Assembly (NCBI GenBank): GCA_035222895.1
Contig: JAVYIG010000692.1
Location: 415,461 to 479,460, forward strand
Reading direction: 5' to 3'
DNA from: Strongylocentrotus droebachiensis
Lineage: Eukaryota > Echinodermata > Echinoidea > Camarodonta > Strongylocentrotidae
Length of the DNA stretch: 64,000 nt
Below are positions 49,701-61,823 of the stretch, piece by piece. Below the pieces are notes generated by a model that worked only from the letters and a program-made list of their open reading frames with translations, made no database searches and was not told the origin of the DNA. The translations under genes and the position numbers were made by a program. Within the stretch, counting starts at the first letter, position 1. Every line of letters begins with the position of its first letter.

Positions 49701-50635
49701 ACTATTACCCCGCACACACTGTGTGCACAATCTCCTGGTACCTGACAAATTATAAACGGTGTACTCCAAAAGAAGCTGACGTAGATATATCCCCTCCCAA
49801 TTTGAATCCCCCCAAAATAATATTGATATTAATAACTAAATAAAATAGAAATGAATAAATAAATAAATAAAATTATAAAAAAAAAAAAAATCAAAAGTTA
49901 AAAATAAATAGATAAATAAATAACACGATACAACTTGCAGTGTATCTACTGTTTACAAATTCATTTTTATGGTAACTAACTGCCCAAACAAAATTAATTT
50001 CTGACACAACCCAAAAGGAGACTAAAACGAATGAAAAAGGCATGCAGTTAAAAGAAAAGTCCCTGAAATAATCGAAATGCATAAAATGCAGCATCCTCTA
50101 CCTCTCTACACTATCTCCATTCCCCTTTACATGTGTATTCTACCTTCTCTTTTTGTTTATTAAAATAAATCACTTTTTTGTCTCGTTCAAATTACAGGTC
50201 TTTTCCCGTCCATTCTTTTATGACATGATTTATCAAATCTTATTTCTGTTATTGTTTCATCTCTTCTCTCTTTAGTCAAACGCTATCCGCTTAAACCATT
50301 GGCATTACTTCAGCTCTTGAGCCGTCCCTCTCTCCCCATCCATCCCATCCACTTAAAACCACAATCCTGTGCACTTCTAAGCGCATCCTCTAGTTTGGAT
50401 ATAATTCAGTGAGATTAAGCAGCGTTATTAATTGGACCACAGCTCGACTCCTAGCAAGGCCCGGGCGAATATTCTTTTCGATATGAAATCCATCAAATGT
50501 TATTCGGCAATACGTTTCCCCATGGGAGATATGCCTGCGTAATTAATCAAATTAATTCCGCTCAAGCGTGTAGGCTGGAGTTGGTACAGGACGACCTCTA
50601 CCTGTCTACTGTCGAGATGTATGAGTATTTGTAGG

Positions 50636-50840
50636 ACTCTCTCTCTCTCTCTCCCCCCTCTCTCTCTCTCTCTTTCTCTCTCCATCTCCCACATTCTATC
50701 TATCTACGTCTCTTTTCCTCTTCTATCTCTCCCCATATATCCATCTCTCTAATTCTCTCAACTCCTTCTCATTCTCCATTTCCCCATTCACTTTCCCCTC
50801 ACTCTTTCTTTCTTTCCGTCTCCCTCTCTTCTCTTTTCCA

Positions 50841-50877
<37 letters not shown>

Positions 50878-50905
50878 TCTCTCCCTCCCTCTCTCTCTCA
50901 AACTA
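50636..50905 (+). repeat. Long CT-rich microsatellite block
   Basis: (CT)n with CCCC interruptions at 50636-50690, degenerate pyrimidine DNA, then (CT)n/(CTGT)n at 50840-50900. Confidence 0.9.
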
Positions 50906-51627
50906 TTTATAACTTCATGTGTTTTCTTATTCATGTTATCAATATTTTTTTAATAATTGTACCAAATTCATTTTCTTTATAAATTGTTTACCTGTGCGGC
51001 AATAATATTCCACTCATTCTTGCCTATTGCCATTCTACAATACATTACAGTCCCATCCAATTGACATCTCAAAAGCGATGCTCGTTTAATACGCAATGTA
51101 TTATATGCAAAATGAAGAAAGCGTAAGCTAGAAGCCATTATACAAAACTTAGCTATTTTATTCATTTAGAATTACTCTTGCTAGATGCCTGAAACAGATC
51201 ACACCCATTACCGAGCTTAGTAAATAGTAACACAACTTTCTACCATATATATGCAAATCCACCAATACCAATACCAATACCATTGCCTAGAAGTGCATTT
51301 ACCATAACAGCAATTGCCTCGAAATTTCGGTTTTGATAATCGTTGGTATGGCCCAACATTTGCACTGTATTTCAACTTCCGCTAACAGTCGGGCTCGCTT
51401 AACAATTAAAATTTCGAGGTTGTCACTAGCACTGCATTTTACTGAAAACCCTGAATTATTCATCGTGTTATTACTTTCATTAGTAGTCGTTTCATCAAGA
51501 ACTATAAAAATGCGCAGATCAATAAAATATAAATTGAAAGACCTGTTCAGCATTTAGCATAATCACTTTCGGGAAAATGCGACGAAACTGTGTCGATTAC
51601 CAAGAATGTCAGTTATATCCTATTAGT

Positions 51628-51955
51628 TTAAAGGTAAAGACCAGTATTGGAAACGCCCCAAATTTTAAAAAATGAAATTGAAGCTCTCATTACCAATCAT
51701 GTGAAAGAATATGTTTTGACTAATACATGATGATACAAAATTTGCCGGGAAACCGCCTACTAATTCATATATTTGGTAAATTTGTTTCTCTCATGGTCGT
51801 GTGAGAGATATAGGGTAGTCCCATATACATCTTTCTGTGTATAGTGCTTGTAACTTTACGAAGAATGGGCCAAATTTCTTATCATTTTGATGATTCCAGA
51901 ACCTTGCAGATGCTAGATGCTAGATGATCAACCTTTTCTGATCGATTCCCTTTAA
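51628..51955 (+). mobile_element. TTAA-flanked element sharing an internal block with the 40.2-kb MITE
   Basis: TTAAAGGTAAAGACC begins at 51628, and the right edge CGATTCCC then TTTAA ends at 51955, so both edges carry TTAAAGG. The right part (about 51815-51945) repeats TAGTCCCATATACATC, TTTCTTATCATTTTGATGAT and GATGATCAACCTTTTCTG from the 40.2-kb element almost exactly. The left half is different. It may be a recombinant or a related subfamily. Boundaries are less certain than for the other TTAA elements. Confidence 0.5.
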
Positions 51956-52035
51956 TGCGAGCAATATGAAATGTGTGTCATGCTTTATATTTATATGTGG
52001 ATGATGTAGATGATATAGCAATTGGTAAAACCAGA

Positions 52036-52073
52036 GAAAGGGAGAGAGAGAGAGAGAGAGGGGGGGGGGGACG
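52036..52073 (+). repeat. GA microsatellite ending in a G run
   Basis: GAGAGA followed by about ten G residues. Confidence 0.85.
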
Positions 52074-52331
52074 ACAAAAAGAGAGTGGGAACGAGAGACC
52101 ATACAAACACTTCGTCGTGCATTCCCATTAAGCGAAGTTCAAAATGGAAGATTATATTCCTCACATTTTGGACTTAAACATAATATTTTTGATCTAAAAG
52201 GCCGGTATATCCCTTTATAAATGTTTTTCATAATCGGAAAATACGCACAGTTTAGAAAATATTATTAGTCAAAAGACAAATTGTTTGTTTTGATCTCATG
52301 CCTTTTATCCCTCTCCTATAAAGACGTACAT

Positions 52332-52786
52332 TTAAAGGTACTGTGTCCCATTTGCAGGCCAAATAAATTAAAAGGTTAAATTCCAACGGCATTTAAAAGA
52401 TAATACTAATTTAGAACTTCCCTCAAAACCGAATGCGCTTGAAAATGTCCCTTTGTGAGGAAAATAACGACCGTTAGTTGTCGAATTGAATTTAGGGATT
52501 GCAGTCCTTTTACTAAATTGTCTGGTTTCCAGACCCTTGTACCTACATGTAATTGTCGTAAGTTTTGTGCTGCGCAAAAAGTCAATAAATTTTATTTTGA
52601 CAATTACAAGAAGTGGGTTATTAATGTTAACAGTGAAGTCTAGAAAGTGAGAGAGTTTCCTTGCACAATTCGAATACTAGGACACTGCTAACGTTTAAAT
52701 TTCACAGATAGGACATACGTGCTTTATTCATAATTCCTGTTCAACATAATTTGATGGCTGCTGCAAAAGGGATACAGTACCATTAA
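52332..52786 (+). mobile_element. TTAA-flanked MITE, 455 bp, with long terminal inverted repeats
   Basis: TTAA is at 52332-52335 and 52783-52786. The left terminus GGTACTGTGTCCCATTTGCA matches the reverse-complemented right terminus GGTACTGTATCCCTTTTGCA at 18 of 20 positions. A shorter inverted relative is at 10068-10423. The element contains open frames on both strands of at most 70 codons, which are not conserved in the other copy and are not called as genes. Confidence 0.75.
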
Positions 52787-55700
52787 CAAGATTAACAAAA
52801 CAGAGGATTCAGGACTTAATTTTGCAAAATATACATCTTGATTTAATGCGGATCTTACCATTAGATTTTGAATGCTGAAGAAAAATATAAGAAATTCAAC
52901 TTTTTTTACGATGATGTTCCTATGTGACAAAGTAATGCACCTTTAATGCACCTTGGATGTTTTACAAGCAACCAGGGCCCGCACTAATGCACCACCTTAG
53001 GTTATATAGGTTAAGTGAATCATGAATATTGAAGGCAGGTAGTCACAATACAAACATGAAATTTATTGTGAACCTTTGGGGAGTGGGTGTGTATTATGTA
53101 CATCCTAAGGGTGACATCGACCCCTGTATATAATTTCACATATCTGACGTCAGCGAGACAACTCAACCTTTGACCTCCCTTTGTCATCCTTTGTAAGAAA
53201 CCTAATTCTGACACACTCTTTTGTTGTTGATTGTTATTTGGATAATCTTTTCGTCACCCCCTCTGACATCTGGGTCAACGTAACACCGTCGTCACCCCGC
53301 TTTGGAATGTTATAGCGAAATGTTTTTGATCTCGCCCGATTACACCTCCGAAAATGATTCGATGAACAGCACGGGTTCGCACCTAATGATAATTGATATT
53401 TCCCGCTTGATGGCTACGGGAGCAAGAGAGATACCCCCGAGGGGCTTCCCCGATTGATGTCTGACTGGGTTCTCATCAAAGGCACCGACGAAGTCATGAT
53501 GTGATGTTTATCGGAACACTCGGTCAGCATCTCAGCCCTGTATTCATGAGGGATTTCGAGATGATTTGTTGACATTATCTTCTTATTAGAGAAAATGAAT
53601 ATTCACACCACACTGGTGATTAAAATCGTGCTCCAGTGTACGTGATTGCCTGCGATCGAATCATCACTCTTGTCTCATTGTCTGGTAAGTGTGCCAAAGA
53701 TCTGAGAAACGAATGCAAACAAAAACAGCTACAATTTGAGGTGTGTACAAGGCGTTATTCGTTGACGTAGGACTGCGTCAACACGTCGATTGAGAGTAAC
53801 ATTGTTCACAAATTAAAAACAAGAACAGTGAACAGTGAAAACAATGCGCTGAATTTCCGAGCGTATACTAGTATTGCATTCACCTGTTCAAAATGATCAT
53901 TAACGCAATCGAAATGACGACTCGTGTACAAGTTGCATAAAGGTTTCCTTAGAAGGACGTCACACGTAGCAGTCCACATGTCGACGTGCAAATCGAAAAT
54001 TCCCTTATCGCGGGAAAAGATATATATAATGCTGTCATGTTTATCACTCATTGTACTGATTGCAGGGTGTTTTAAACTGTGACTATAGTATTATGGAATA
54101 TTGAAGTTAACACGATTTGAAGGGGTTACATCTCCAGTCTATAAATATGTCAGAATATTACCATGATGAAGAAGGAAAAAAAAAGATCAGCCAAAGTCTA
54201 ATTGGTTATGAGGGTCCTTCTTCTCACATCTAACAATAGATGTGTATAAAATTCAGCCACGGATGACAACATTATAAAGTGTCAAATAGTCCATTAGGTG
54301 AAAAAGAGAGAGGAGAGAGATTTAAAAAAAAAGAGAGGTGAAAAGAGAGAGAGAGAGAGAGAAATATGAAAAGATGAAGAATACATTCAGTGAGAGTCAC
54401 GAGCAATCAAGGAACTTTTGAGATTACGTTTAAAACTGCTGTGAAATGAGATTGAAGTTATACTAAATTGGAAGCAAGTTCCAAATCCCAGGTACAATCT
54501 CATTATTAAACTCTTTCAAGACCATTTTTTAAACACTTTTTAAACAAGTTTATAAATCAAATGTTTACCAATTAAATGAATATGTGTATGCAATACTTTA
54601 TATTTAAGAATGAAAAAAGTCAGCCTCCTAAAAATGTATCCACTATGTTTACCACAAACAGTGCAATACATAACTATAATACTAGAAATTAAAGAAGAAA
54701 TGTCATTGATGGTGGGTAAATACTGAATTATGCATCATATTCTTGCAGACATCATGCACCTGAAAAAAGAAAACATGTGATAACACTCAAGTAATTGAAT
54801 TGCGTATTTAAATGATTTTCCGGTCAGGTTATGCTTTTATGTTTCTTGAGAGTGCTTTCAGTCATCAGAATGTAGTTCATCCAGTAACACGCTTTTATTG
54901 TATTGTTTCCCACTAGTGGTTCGAAATCAAATCAATACATTAATATACATTTGGTTCATCAAATCAAACAATCAGGAAATGCAGTTTCCTCAAAAACTAA
55001 ATGCTCCTTTCTTTTTCCAAAACCGGACGCATCCCAGAAATGAAAATAAATAGAATGGAAAAGCCAGTGGAGTGCACTTTTTTTGTTCCTCATGCCCAAT
55101 TACACGACAGCGAGCGTCCTGTTCTACATCGGTTTCAACATGTTTTTGCTCCTTTCCGTACCAGATATTTCCAAATATTGACCCGCTGCTATTTCGTCCC
55201 AACTCCGTCATATTGAAGAGCAGGAGGAGGAAGAAGAGGTAAAGAGAGAGCGAGAGAGATGCTTGCTATACTTGGTCGACTCGCTATCCGATTTCATTTA
55301 CTTTTAAATCTTTCCTCCACTCGTGTTGTGACCGAGGGAGCAAGTGAACAAACATGGTCATATTTAGGACGAGGCTGCCCACTGTTTGCACCCAGTTCAT
55401 ATTTCTTGAGATGGAATTATCTGAATTTTGCTTCGCCTCATCGCGGAAAATTCATTATTATTATGCCAAGACTTGATTTACTTTCACGATAAGGAGAAAT
55501 GTGATTCGGAGGGATAGATTAAGACTGAGATACAGGATTAGGTGAGTGTGTGGGGGGGGGGGGGGAGGGAGGGAATGGTACACTAACGAGCCTTTGAAGG
55601 AACAGGATTAACACAACCATTTTGTCTATGATGCTTTATGAGGTGCATAAATCTGCTAACATTTTAACACACTACGTGGCAATGGTCATCTTTGTCCTCC

Positions 55701-56630
55701 TTGTCCTAAATGTCATCGAAATTTGAACTTTCCTTTCACAAATATCACTGTCGACCTTGTGATTACTCTCCAACTGAAGCATTTTGACAGAGACAATCAT
55801 TTATTTGCATATTCTTTCCCTCAAAGATGATGATAGGTTACTGCACATGCTTCATCCCTCGAGATAGAAATTACCAAAGTTTGATTTCAATTTTGGACAG
55901 ATGGGTCAATGAGCCACATTCAACCTAAAAAAACAAACATCGAGAATTATTGATAGTTTTATTACCGTCCTTGAAGAGTTATTACCATGACGGTTTCTAA
56001 TTGCATCTGTCATTTGAGTTTGTTACAGGTTATCTTAAATAGTCTCCCGGCGAACGCTAACATATTTACAGCAAATGCCAGTCGTACGGTTAAAAGTAGA
56101 AACAGCTTGACCACGTTACTGGAATTTGAATCTAAAGTAGATATGAAGCTTGTATTATCAAATGGTAATATAACCTTCTAAAAATACAAGGGATAAGAGT
56201 GGAATGTGTATTTATATGCACGAATCATTATTATGCTTGTTCCATAGAACAATACTCGTGACGATATTGCAGACCTTCATCACATCACAAAAAAGCAGAC
56301 CAATATGAAACTTTGAGATACACATGAGAAATATTTTATATATATATTGTCGACATTATTTTCACAATACACAGGAGAAAGGCAACTAGACAGATATAGG
56401 ATAAGGTCTCTTTGATAATACTGGTCATGAAAATCGAGGGATCGGAAAAGCAATAAATTACACAAATACGGACGGCGCACTTGACATTTCTCCGAGCATA
56501 AAGATGATTATCAAACTGAAGAGTCTGGCTGATAATGGAGGTCGATAATGCATACATAGAGACTATACAGTCGTAAAACAAATCTCTCTTCCTTTACTTG
56601 GAATGGGCGAAGACGAGTCGTTAAAGGTCT
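52787..56630. other. Gene-less stretch with one GC-richer patch
   Basis: The patch at about 53270-53560 is CpG-containing and non-repetitive. GA tracts are at 54.3 and 55.24 kb, and a G run at about 55552-55564. Short frames at 55001-55216 and 55259-55492 (plus) have no recognisable domain. Confidence 0.4.
54302..54364 (+). repeat. GA-rich microsatellite
   Basis: AGAGAG tracts with an A-run interruption. Confidence 0.85.
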
Positions 56631-56638
56631 GTCATAGT

Positions 56639-58878
56639 CATGGGCGTCAATCCAAATCAGACCGTGGGGGGACACAAGTTCAGACAGGGCGGCGCCAGGT
56701 TATTTTGTAAGGGGGGCGAATGGGCGCGCCACGCAGGGGAGGGGGGGGGGGGGTGTCTGAGGGGATGTGCTCCCTCAGAAGTTGAATACTTTTTTTAAAT
56801 TGATGCATAAATGGCTCAATTTGGTGCATACTTTTTGCCAAATTAAAAAGAAAACAGTAGAACGCAGGGGGTGTCTGAGGGGGAATGTGCCCCCCTCAGA
56901 AGTTGAAGATTTTTTTTTTAAATTGATGGATAGATGGCTTGATTTTGGGCATACCTTTTGCCAAATTAAAAAGAAAACAGTCTTAAGTTCAACTAACAAG
57001 GAACAAGAACGCAGGGGGTGTCTGAGGGGGGATATGCCCCCCCCCCAGAAGTTGAAGATTTTGTTTGAAATTGATGGATAGATGGCTTGGTTTGGGGCAT
57101 ACTTTTTTCCAAATTAAAATGAAAACAGTCTTAAGTTCAACTAACAAGAAACAAGAACGCAAGGTGTGTCTGAGCCCCCCTCAGAAGTTGAAGATTTTTT
57201 TTTAAATTGATGGATAGATGGCTTGATTTTGGGCATACCTTTTGCCAAATTAAAAAGAAAACAGTCTTAAGTTCAACTAACAAGGAACAAGAGCGCAGGG
57301 GGTGTCTGAGGGGGGATGTGCCCCCCTCAGAAGTTGAAGATTTTGTTTGAAATTAATGGATAGATGGCTTGGTTTGGGGCATACTTTTTTCCAAATTAAA
57401 ATGAAAACAGTCTTAAGTTCAACTAACAGGAACAAGAACGCAGGGGGTGTCTGAGGGGGAATGTGCCCCCCCCCCCAGAAGTTGAAGATTTTGTTTGAAA
57501 TTGATGGATAGATGGCTTGGTTTGGGGCATACTTTTTTCCAAATTAAAATGAAAACAGTCTTAAGTTCAACTAACAAGAAACAAGAACGCAAGGTGTGTC
57601 TGAGCCCCCCTCAGAAGTTGAAGATTTTTGTTTAAATTGATGGATAGATGGCTTGATTTTGGGCATACTTTTTGCCAAATTAAAAAGAAAACGGTAGAAC
57701 GCAGGGGGTGTCTGAGGGGGGATGTGCCCCCCTCAGAAGTTGAAGATTTTGTTTGAAATTGATGGATAGATGGCTTGGTTTGGGGCATACTTTTTTCCAA
57801 ATTAAAATGAAAACAGTCTTAAGTTCAACTAACAAGGAACAAGAACGCAAGGTGTGTCTGAGCCCCCCTCAGAAGTTGAAGATTTTTTTTGAAATTGATG
57901 GATAGATGGCTTGATTTTGGGCATACCTTTTGCCAAATTAAAAAGAAAACAGTCTTAAGTTCAACTAACAAGGAACAAGAACACAGGGGGTGTCTGAGGG
58001 GGGATGTGCCCCCCTCAGAAGTTGAAGATTTTTGTTTAAATTGATGGATAGATGGCTTGATTTTGGGCATACTTTTTGCCAAATTAAAAAGAAAACGGTA
58101 GAACGCAGGGGGTGTCTGAGGGGGGATGTGCCCCCCTCAGAAGTTGAAGATTTTGTTTGAAATTGATGGATAGATGGCTTGGTTTGGGGCATACTTTTTT
58201 CCAAATTAAAATGAAAACAGTCTTAAGTTCAACTAACAAGGAACAAGAACGCAGGGTGTGTCTGAGCCCCCCTCAGAAGTTGAAGATTTTTTTTTTAAAT
58301 TGATGGATAGATGGCTTGATTTTGGGCATACCTTTTGCCAAATTAAAAAGAAAACAGTCTTAAGTTCAACTAACAAGGAACAAGAACGCAGGGGGTGTCT
58401 GAGGGGGGATGTGCCCCCCTCAGAAGTTGAAGATTTTTGTTTAAATTGATGGATAGATGGCTTGATTTTGGGCTTAATTTTTGTCAAATTAAATTGTCTT
58501 AAGTTCAACTAACAGGAACAAGAACGCAGCGGGGGGGGGGGGGGGGGGTAGATAGATGAATTTGTCGTTTCCATTATCAGCCATAAAGTTTGGAAGATAC
58601 AAGGGATTAATTTAATTTTTTCAGTTGGGGAAAGGATTTTCATCGTAAACCAATGTTTGAACTTCCGGTAATGTGAATGTAATATTAATGACGCTTAACT
58701 TCTATTAATAAAATCTGATCGCCTGATTTGGCTTGATTTTCTCAACACAGAGAGAAAGAGAGTAAGAAAGAAAAAAAGAAGAAAGATTTTAACCCCGAAT
58801 CATGGGGGGGACATTTCGCCACCTGAAAATTCGTGGGGGGGACGTGTCCCCCCGTCCCCCCCAGGATTGACGCCCATG
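56639..58878. mobile_element. Non-autonomous hAT-like DNA transposon, 2,240 bp, with intact target duplication
   Basis: The ends are perfect 15-bp terminal inverted repeats, CATGGGCGTCAATCC at 56639-56653 and its reverse complement at 58864-58878. They are flanked by identical 8-bp direct repeats, GTCATAGT at 56631-56638 and 58879-58886. An 8-bp target duplication plus a CA..GGGCG-type terminus is characteristic of the hAT superfamily. No transposase frame is present. About 80 percent of the interior (56731-58524) is a tandem array, with G-runs at both sides (56741-56753 and 58531-58548). Open frames of up to about 100 codons inside it are by-products of the repeat. The undamaged ends suggest a fairly recent insertion, mobilised in trans by a hAT transposase elsewhere. 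Confidence 0.85.
56731..58524. repeat. Tandem array of about 13 units (112-149 bp) inside the hAT-like element
   Basis: Units begin near ACGCAGG at 56731, 56862, 57009, 57157, 57293, 57438, 57587, 57699, 57845, 57981, 58103, 58249 and 58386; a last partial start is at 58524. Each unit contains a G-run/C-run palindrome, then GAAGTTGAAGATTTT, a GATGGATAGATGGCTTG segment, and an AAATTAAAA block. Most end with CTTAAGTTCAACTAACA. Three unit forms can be told apart. S ends AAACGGTAG or AAACAGTAG and is short. L has TTGGTTTGGGGCATAC. M has TTGATTTTGGGCATACC. The order is roughly S M L M L L S L M S L M plus one divergent unit, so an S-L-M block of about 400 bp is repeated near the right side. Confidence 0.9.
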
Positions 58879-58886
58879 GTCATAGT

Positions 58887-60793
58887 GATTATTAGTTCGA
58901 GGAAGATTCTCGTCATATAAATATCAGACAATCAACATATCAAAGGAAACTGGCATATATGTTTCATGGGCACGTAGACACGTCCAAACATATACATTTG
59001 GGGGGTACTTAATGTTCATATCAAAAAGTCTAAAAAGGCAACTTTATACGGAAAATTGTATCGCGAATGGGATGTAACAATGTGTAGTCCCATATACTTA
59101 AATGTATGTTCAGCGCCTTTTATTATTAATATATACATGTATAATGCTGTATATTTACACCATATAAGTTTCTCTCACGTCATCTCTATAGCAGTTTTGA
59201 TGAAACAGAATTAATGCAATACACGATGTCATTATGTCTGTATTAATCAACAGGGCACGTAGGTAGATAGTATTCGCCTGTTTGAAGCCAAAAGGGCTTT
59301 AGGCCCTATACTTGAACACAGAGTTAAGACCCTTCTTATTTGAACGAACGATTTGATGTTATGACACACAATGCCCGTGGAGATAAGACATAGGGCATTG
59401 GCCTTACTATTGATATAGACACAGCATCAATCAAATAATATGCCGGTGAGCACCAGAGTGATCTCAGAATACTCACGTGACCTTGAATGCGGCGTAATGT
59501 TTAAATAACCGCATGCTATGCTGACAATATGATAACAGCATGAATGTTGATACAGGTAGCGTTTGGTTTTTGAGGTACCCTGTAGGTTATTAAGCCGTGA
59601 AGAATATCCCCCTTTGCACTAGATCATGTGTATTCGAGAGCCTTAGGTTTAAAAGCGGTTATCTGGATGTGATAGCGTAGCAGCCACGACCTCGCACAAG
59701 GTCTTCAATTGAACGCGTCCCAAGGTAACACCTCAAAACGACATGAAGCTTAAAAAAACTCGTCTCTGCTATCCATAATAAAAGCAAAACTTCTTCAGTA
59801 TTACTGTCATACTTCGTCTTGCCGATGACGTCTCATCAATATTACATCAGCAATATACAGAATCTATACACACTAAGAAATGAACATTTAAAAGCGCTTC
59901 CCAATCGGTACAACAGCAGCACCCCAGATAGTGAACAAATGTAAAACTTAAATTAAATGTTTCAACTCTTCTATCACACCCGCTTGAAGATGCTTATTGT
60001 GTACCTCCTAAGGTTAAATGTTGTACCCTTCTCATCCAAAACATGAATTTGCACATCCTGAGATTCATCGATGTAGTCTTGTCATCTCTGAGGTTCTTAT
60101 TGCGGCTTTTTTTTAAATTAGGGTGCAAATTCGAAGCGTGAACCGGTTTAGATCCGTCCGAGAAATGCGATAAGAACGCAATAGGCTACATGAGTTCACT
60201 AATGGAAACACCTGCCATATAATAAAGCTCTGCCGACATAAGGCGACTGTCGCAGTACCATCACAACATATAAGCGATTTGTAGGCTGCAATCAGAGGAC
60301 ATGCTTTAAGGGAACATATCGATAACACCAACAAGCTCTCTACTATGGAAGCCTAGCCGCACGCTGCAACTTCATAGAGCTTAAATTATATACACAGTAC
60401 AAAGAGCGATTATATTTATTTCAACAGACATAATTATGCAGACAACTAAAAGGGTCTGAACAAATATCACTGATAATTCCGAAACTTTACTATGCATGCT
60501 TTTTGCTCCCTGCTTTAAAATAACACTGTGTTGTACTATAAAGACAATCGTAAAGGCTTTCAAAAAATCAACCTAAGTATAAAATGTCAATATAGCGTTT
60601 TGCCAATATTTCAAGAGCGTACTCCACATACCGACCAAAGTTATATGGGCAATACGATAGGATATTGAATTAACCTTTACTTTTTTCTTGAAATTGTTTT
60701 CGATTGTGTTTACGATGCTCTCAACATAACCGAGATTACTGCATAGTGAATGTTGAGTCAAAACGCGATATTTCATTGAATAAAAGACAGCAG
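58887..60793. other. Gene-less stretch right of the hAT element
   Basis: GTGTAGTCCCATATAC at about 59091 and TTTTGATGA...TGCAATACAC at about 59195-59222 hint at a decayed relative of the 40.2-kb TTAA element. Otherwise no feature is recognised. Confidence 0.35.
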
Positions 60794-61140
60794 ACCTTTT
60801 AAGATCACTATTGTTGACCTTCCGAATCCGAAAAAACTCAGTTTCACATTGAGCAAATGAGGATATTATCTAATGCCGATGTAAAGACATCATGGGTAAA
60901 AACCAAAATTATATGAATAGTTTTCTCATTACATAGGAGAGGATGGGTCCAAAACCCAAATAGCAATGTGAAAAAACCCTTAAAGATCGCTTATTTTTAC
61001 CTTCCGAGTCTGGAAATCTCGATTTCACATTGATCAAATGAAGATGCTATCTGAAGTTGAGTGAAAACATCATGGGTAAAAAAAAAACAATTACAGGAAT
61101 AGTTATCTCATTCCATAGAAAGCGATGAGTTCAAAGGTTT
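60794..61140 (+). repeat. Tandem duplication, two diverged units of about 165-182 bp
   Basis: Unit 1 starts at about 60794 and unit 2 at about 60976. Shared blocks in order are CTT(T/A)AAGATC, ACCTTCCGA.TC, TTTCACATTGA.CAAATGA, ACATCATGGGTAAA, ATAGTT.TCTCATT and GATG.GT. Each unit starts near a TTAA, so a dimeric TTAA-type element is possible. Confidence 0.75.
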
Positions 61141-61823
61141 ATTTAATTATGTTTAAAAAGGAGATCGTTTTACTATGTGTTATCCCTGATCGGCGTCACT
61201 CTGTAAGTTGAAAGATATTAATTACCACTGATAAAACATAAAAACCACACATAGCTTTGTATGAAATAGTAAAGTTTCCCTCATAACGCTTATGATCTTA
61301 ATTTAATGATAAGTTGTTGGTCTTTTTATAAATGCATTTTTATCAGTAACATAATGTATCATTCATAATACAAGAATACAGTGAATATATTACAAAGTGA
61401 GATAAGGTGGAGGGACCAAACAACAAAACGCATCAGGTTTTTAGAGTTCCTCCGATGTTAAGAATACAATACCAGGAATTCTCATACTGCAGGTACAGTG
61501 ATCTTCATTCAAACATCAGCTGGTATTCATCAGTTACTACGTCAAGACAGCCATAAGACCTCGTTTGTCATCTCGGGTTAACACGCCATGACACTTGACA
61601 CAGTACCTTCTGATCATTCATAATATTCGAAGGTACCCACGTGTGTTATGCATTCACTAAGACTCCTCCGAAAGGAATTTCTGGATATCGAAGGGTAATG
61701 TAAAAACACCTGTCTTACAAGATACGGTGCTGTCTTCATTCTGTTTTGCTACATCAATCCTGGGGTAGGTGATGATGTTATCAGAGTTCCCTGACATTTC
61801 CACCACAAAGAAAGTAATTTCAA

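Noticed and set aside
56767..57081. 104-codon frame and similar frames across the 56.7-58.5 kb array
   Set aside because: They arise because a tandem unit happens to stay open. Frames occur on both strands and break with unit length changes, as expected for non-coding repeats.
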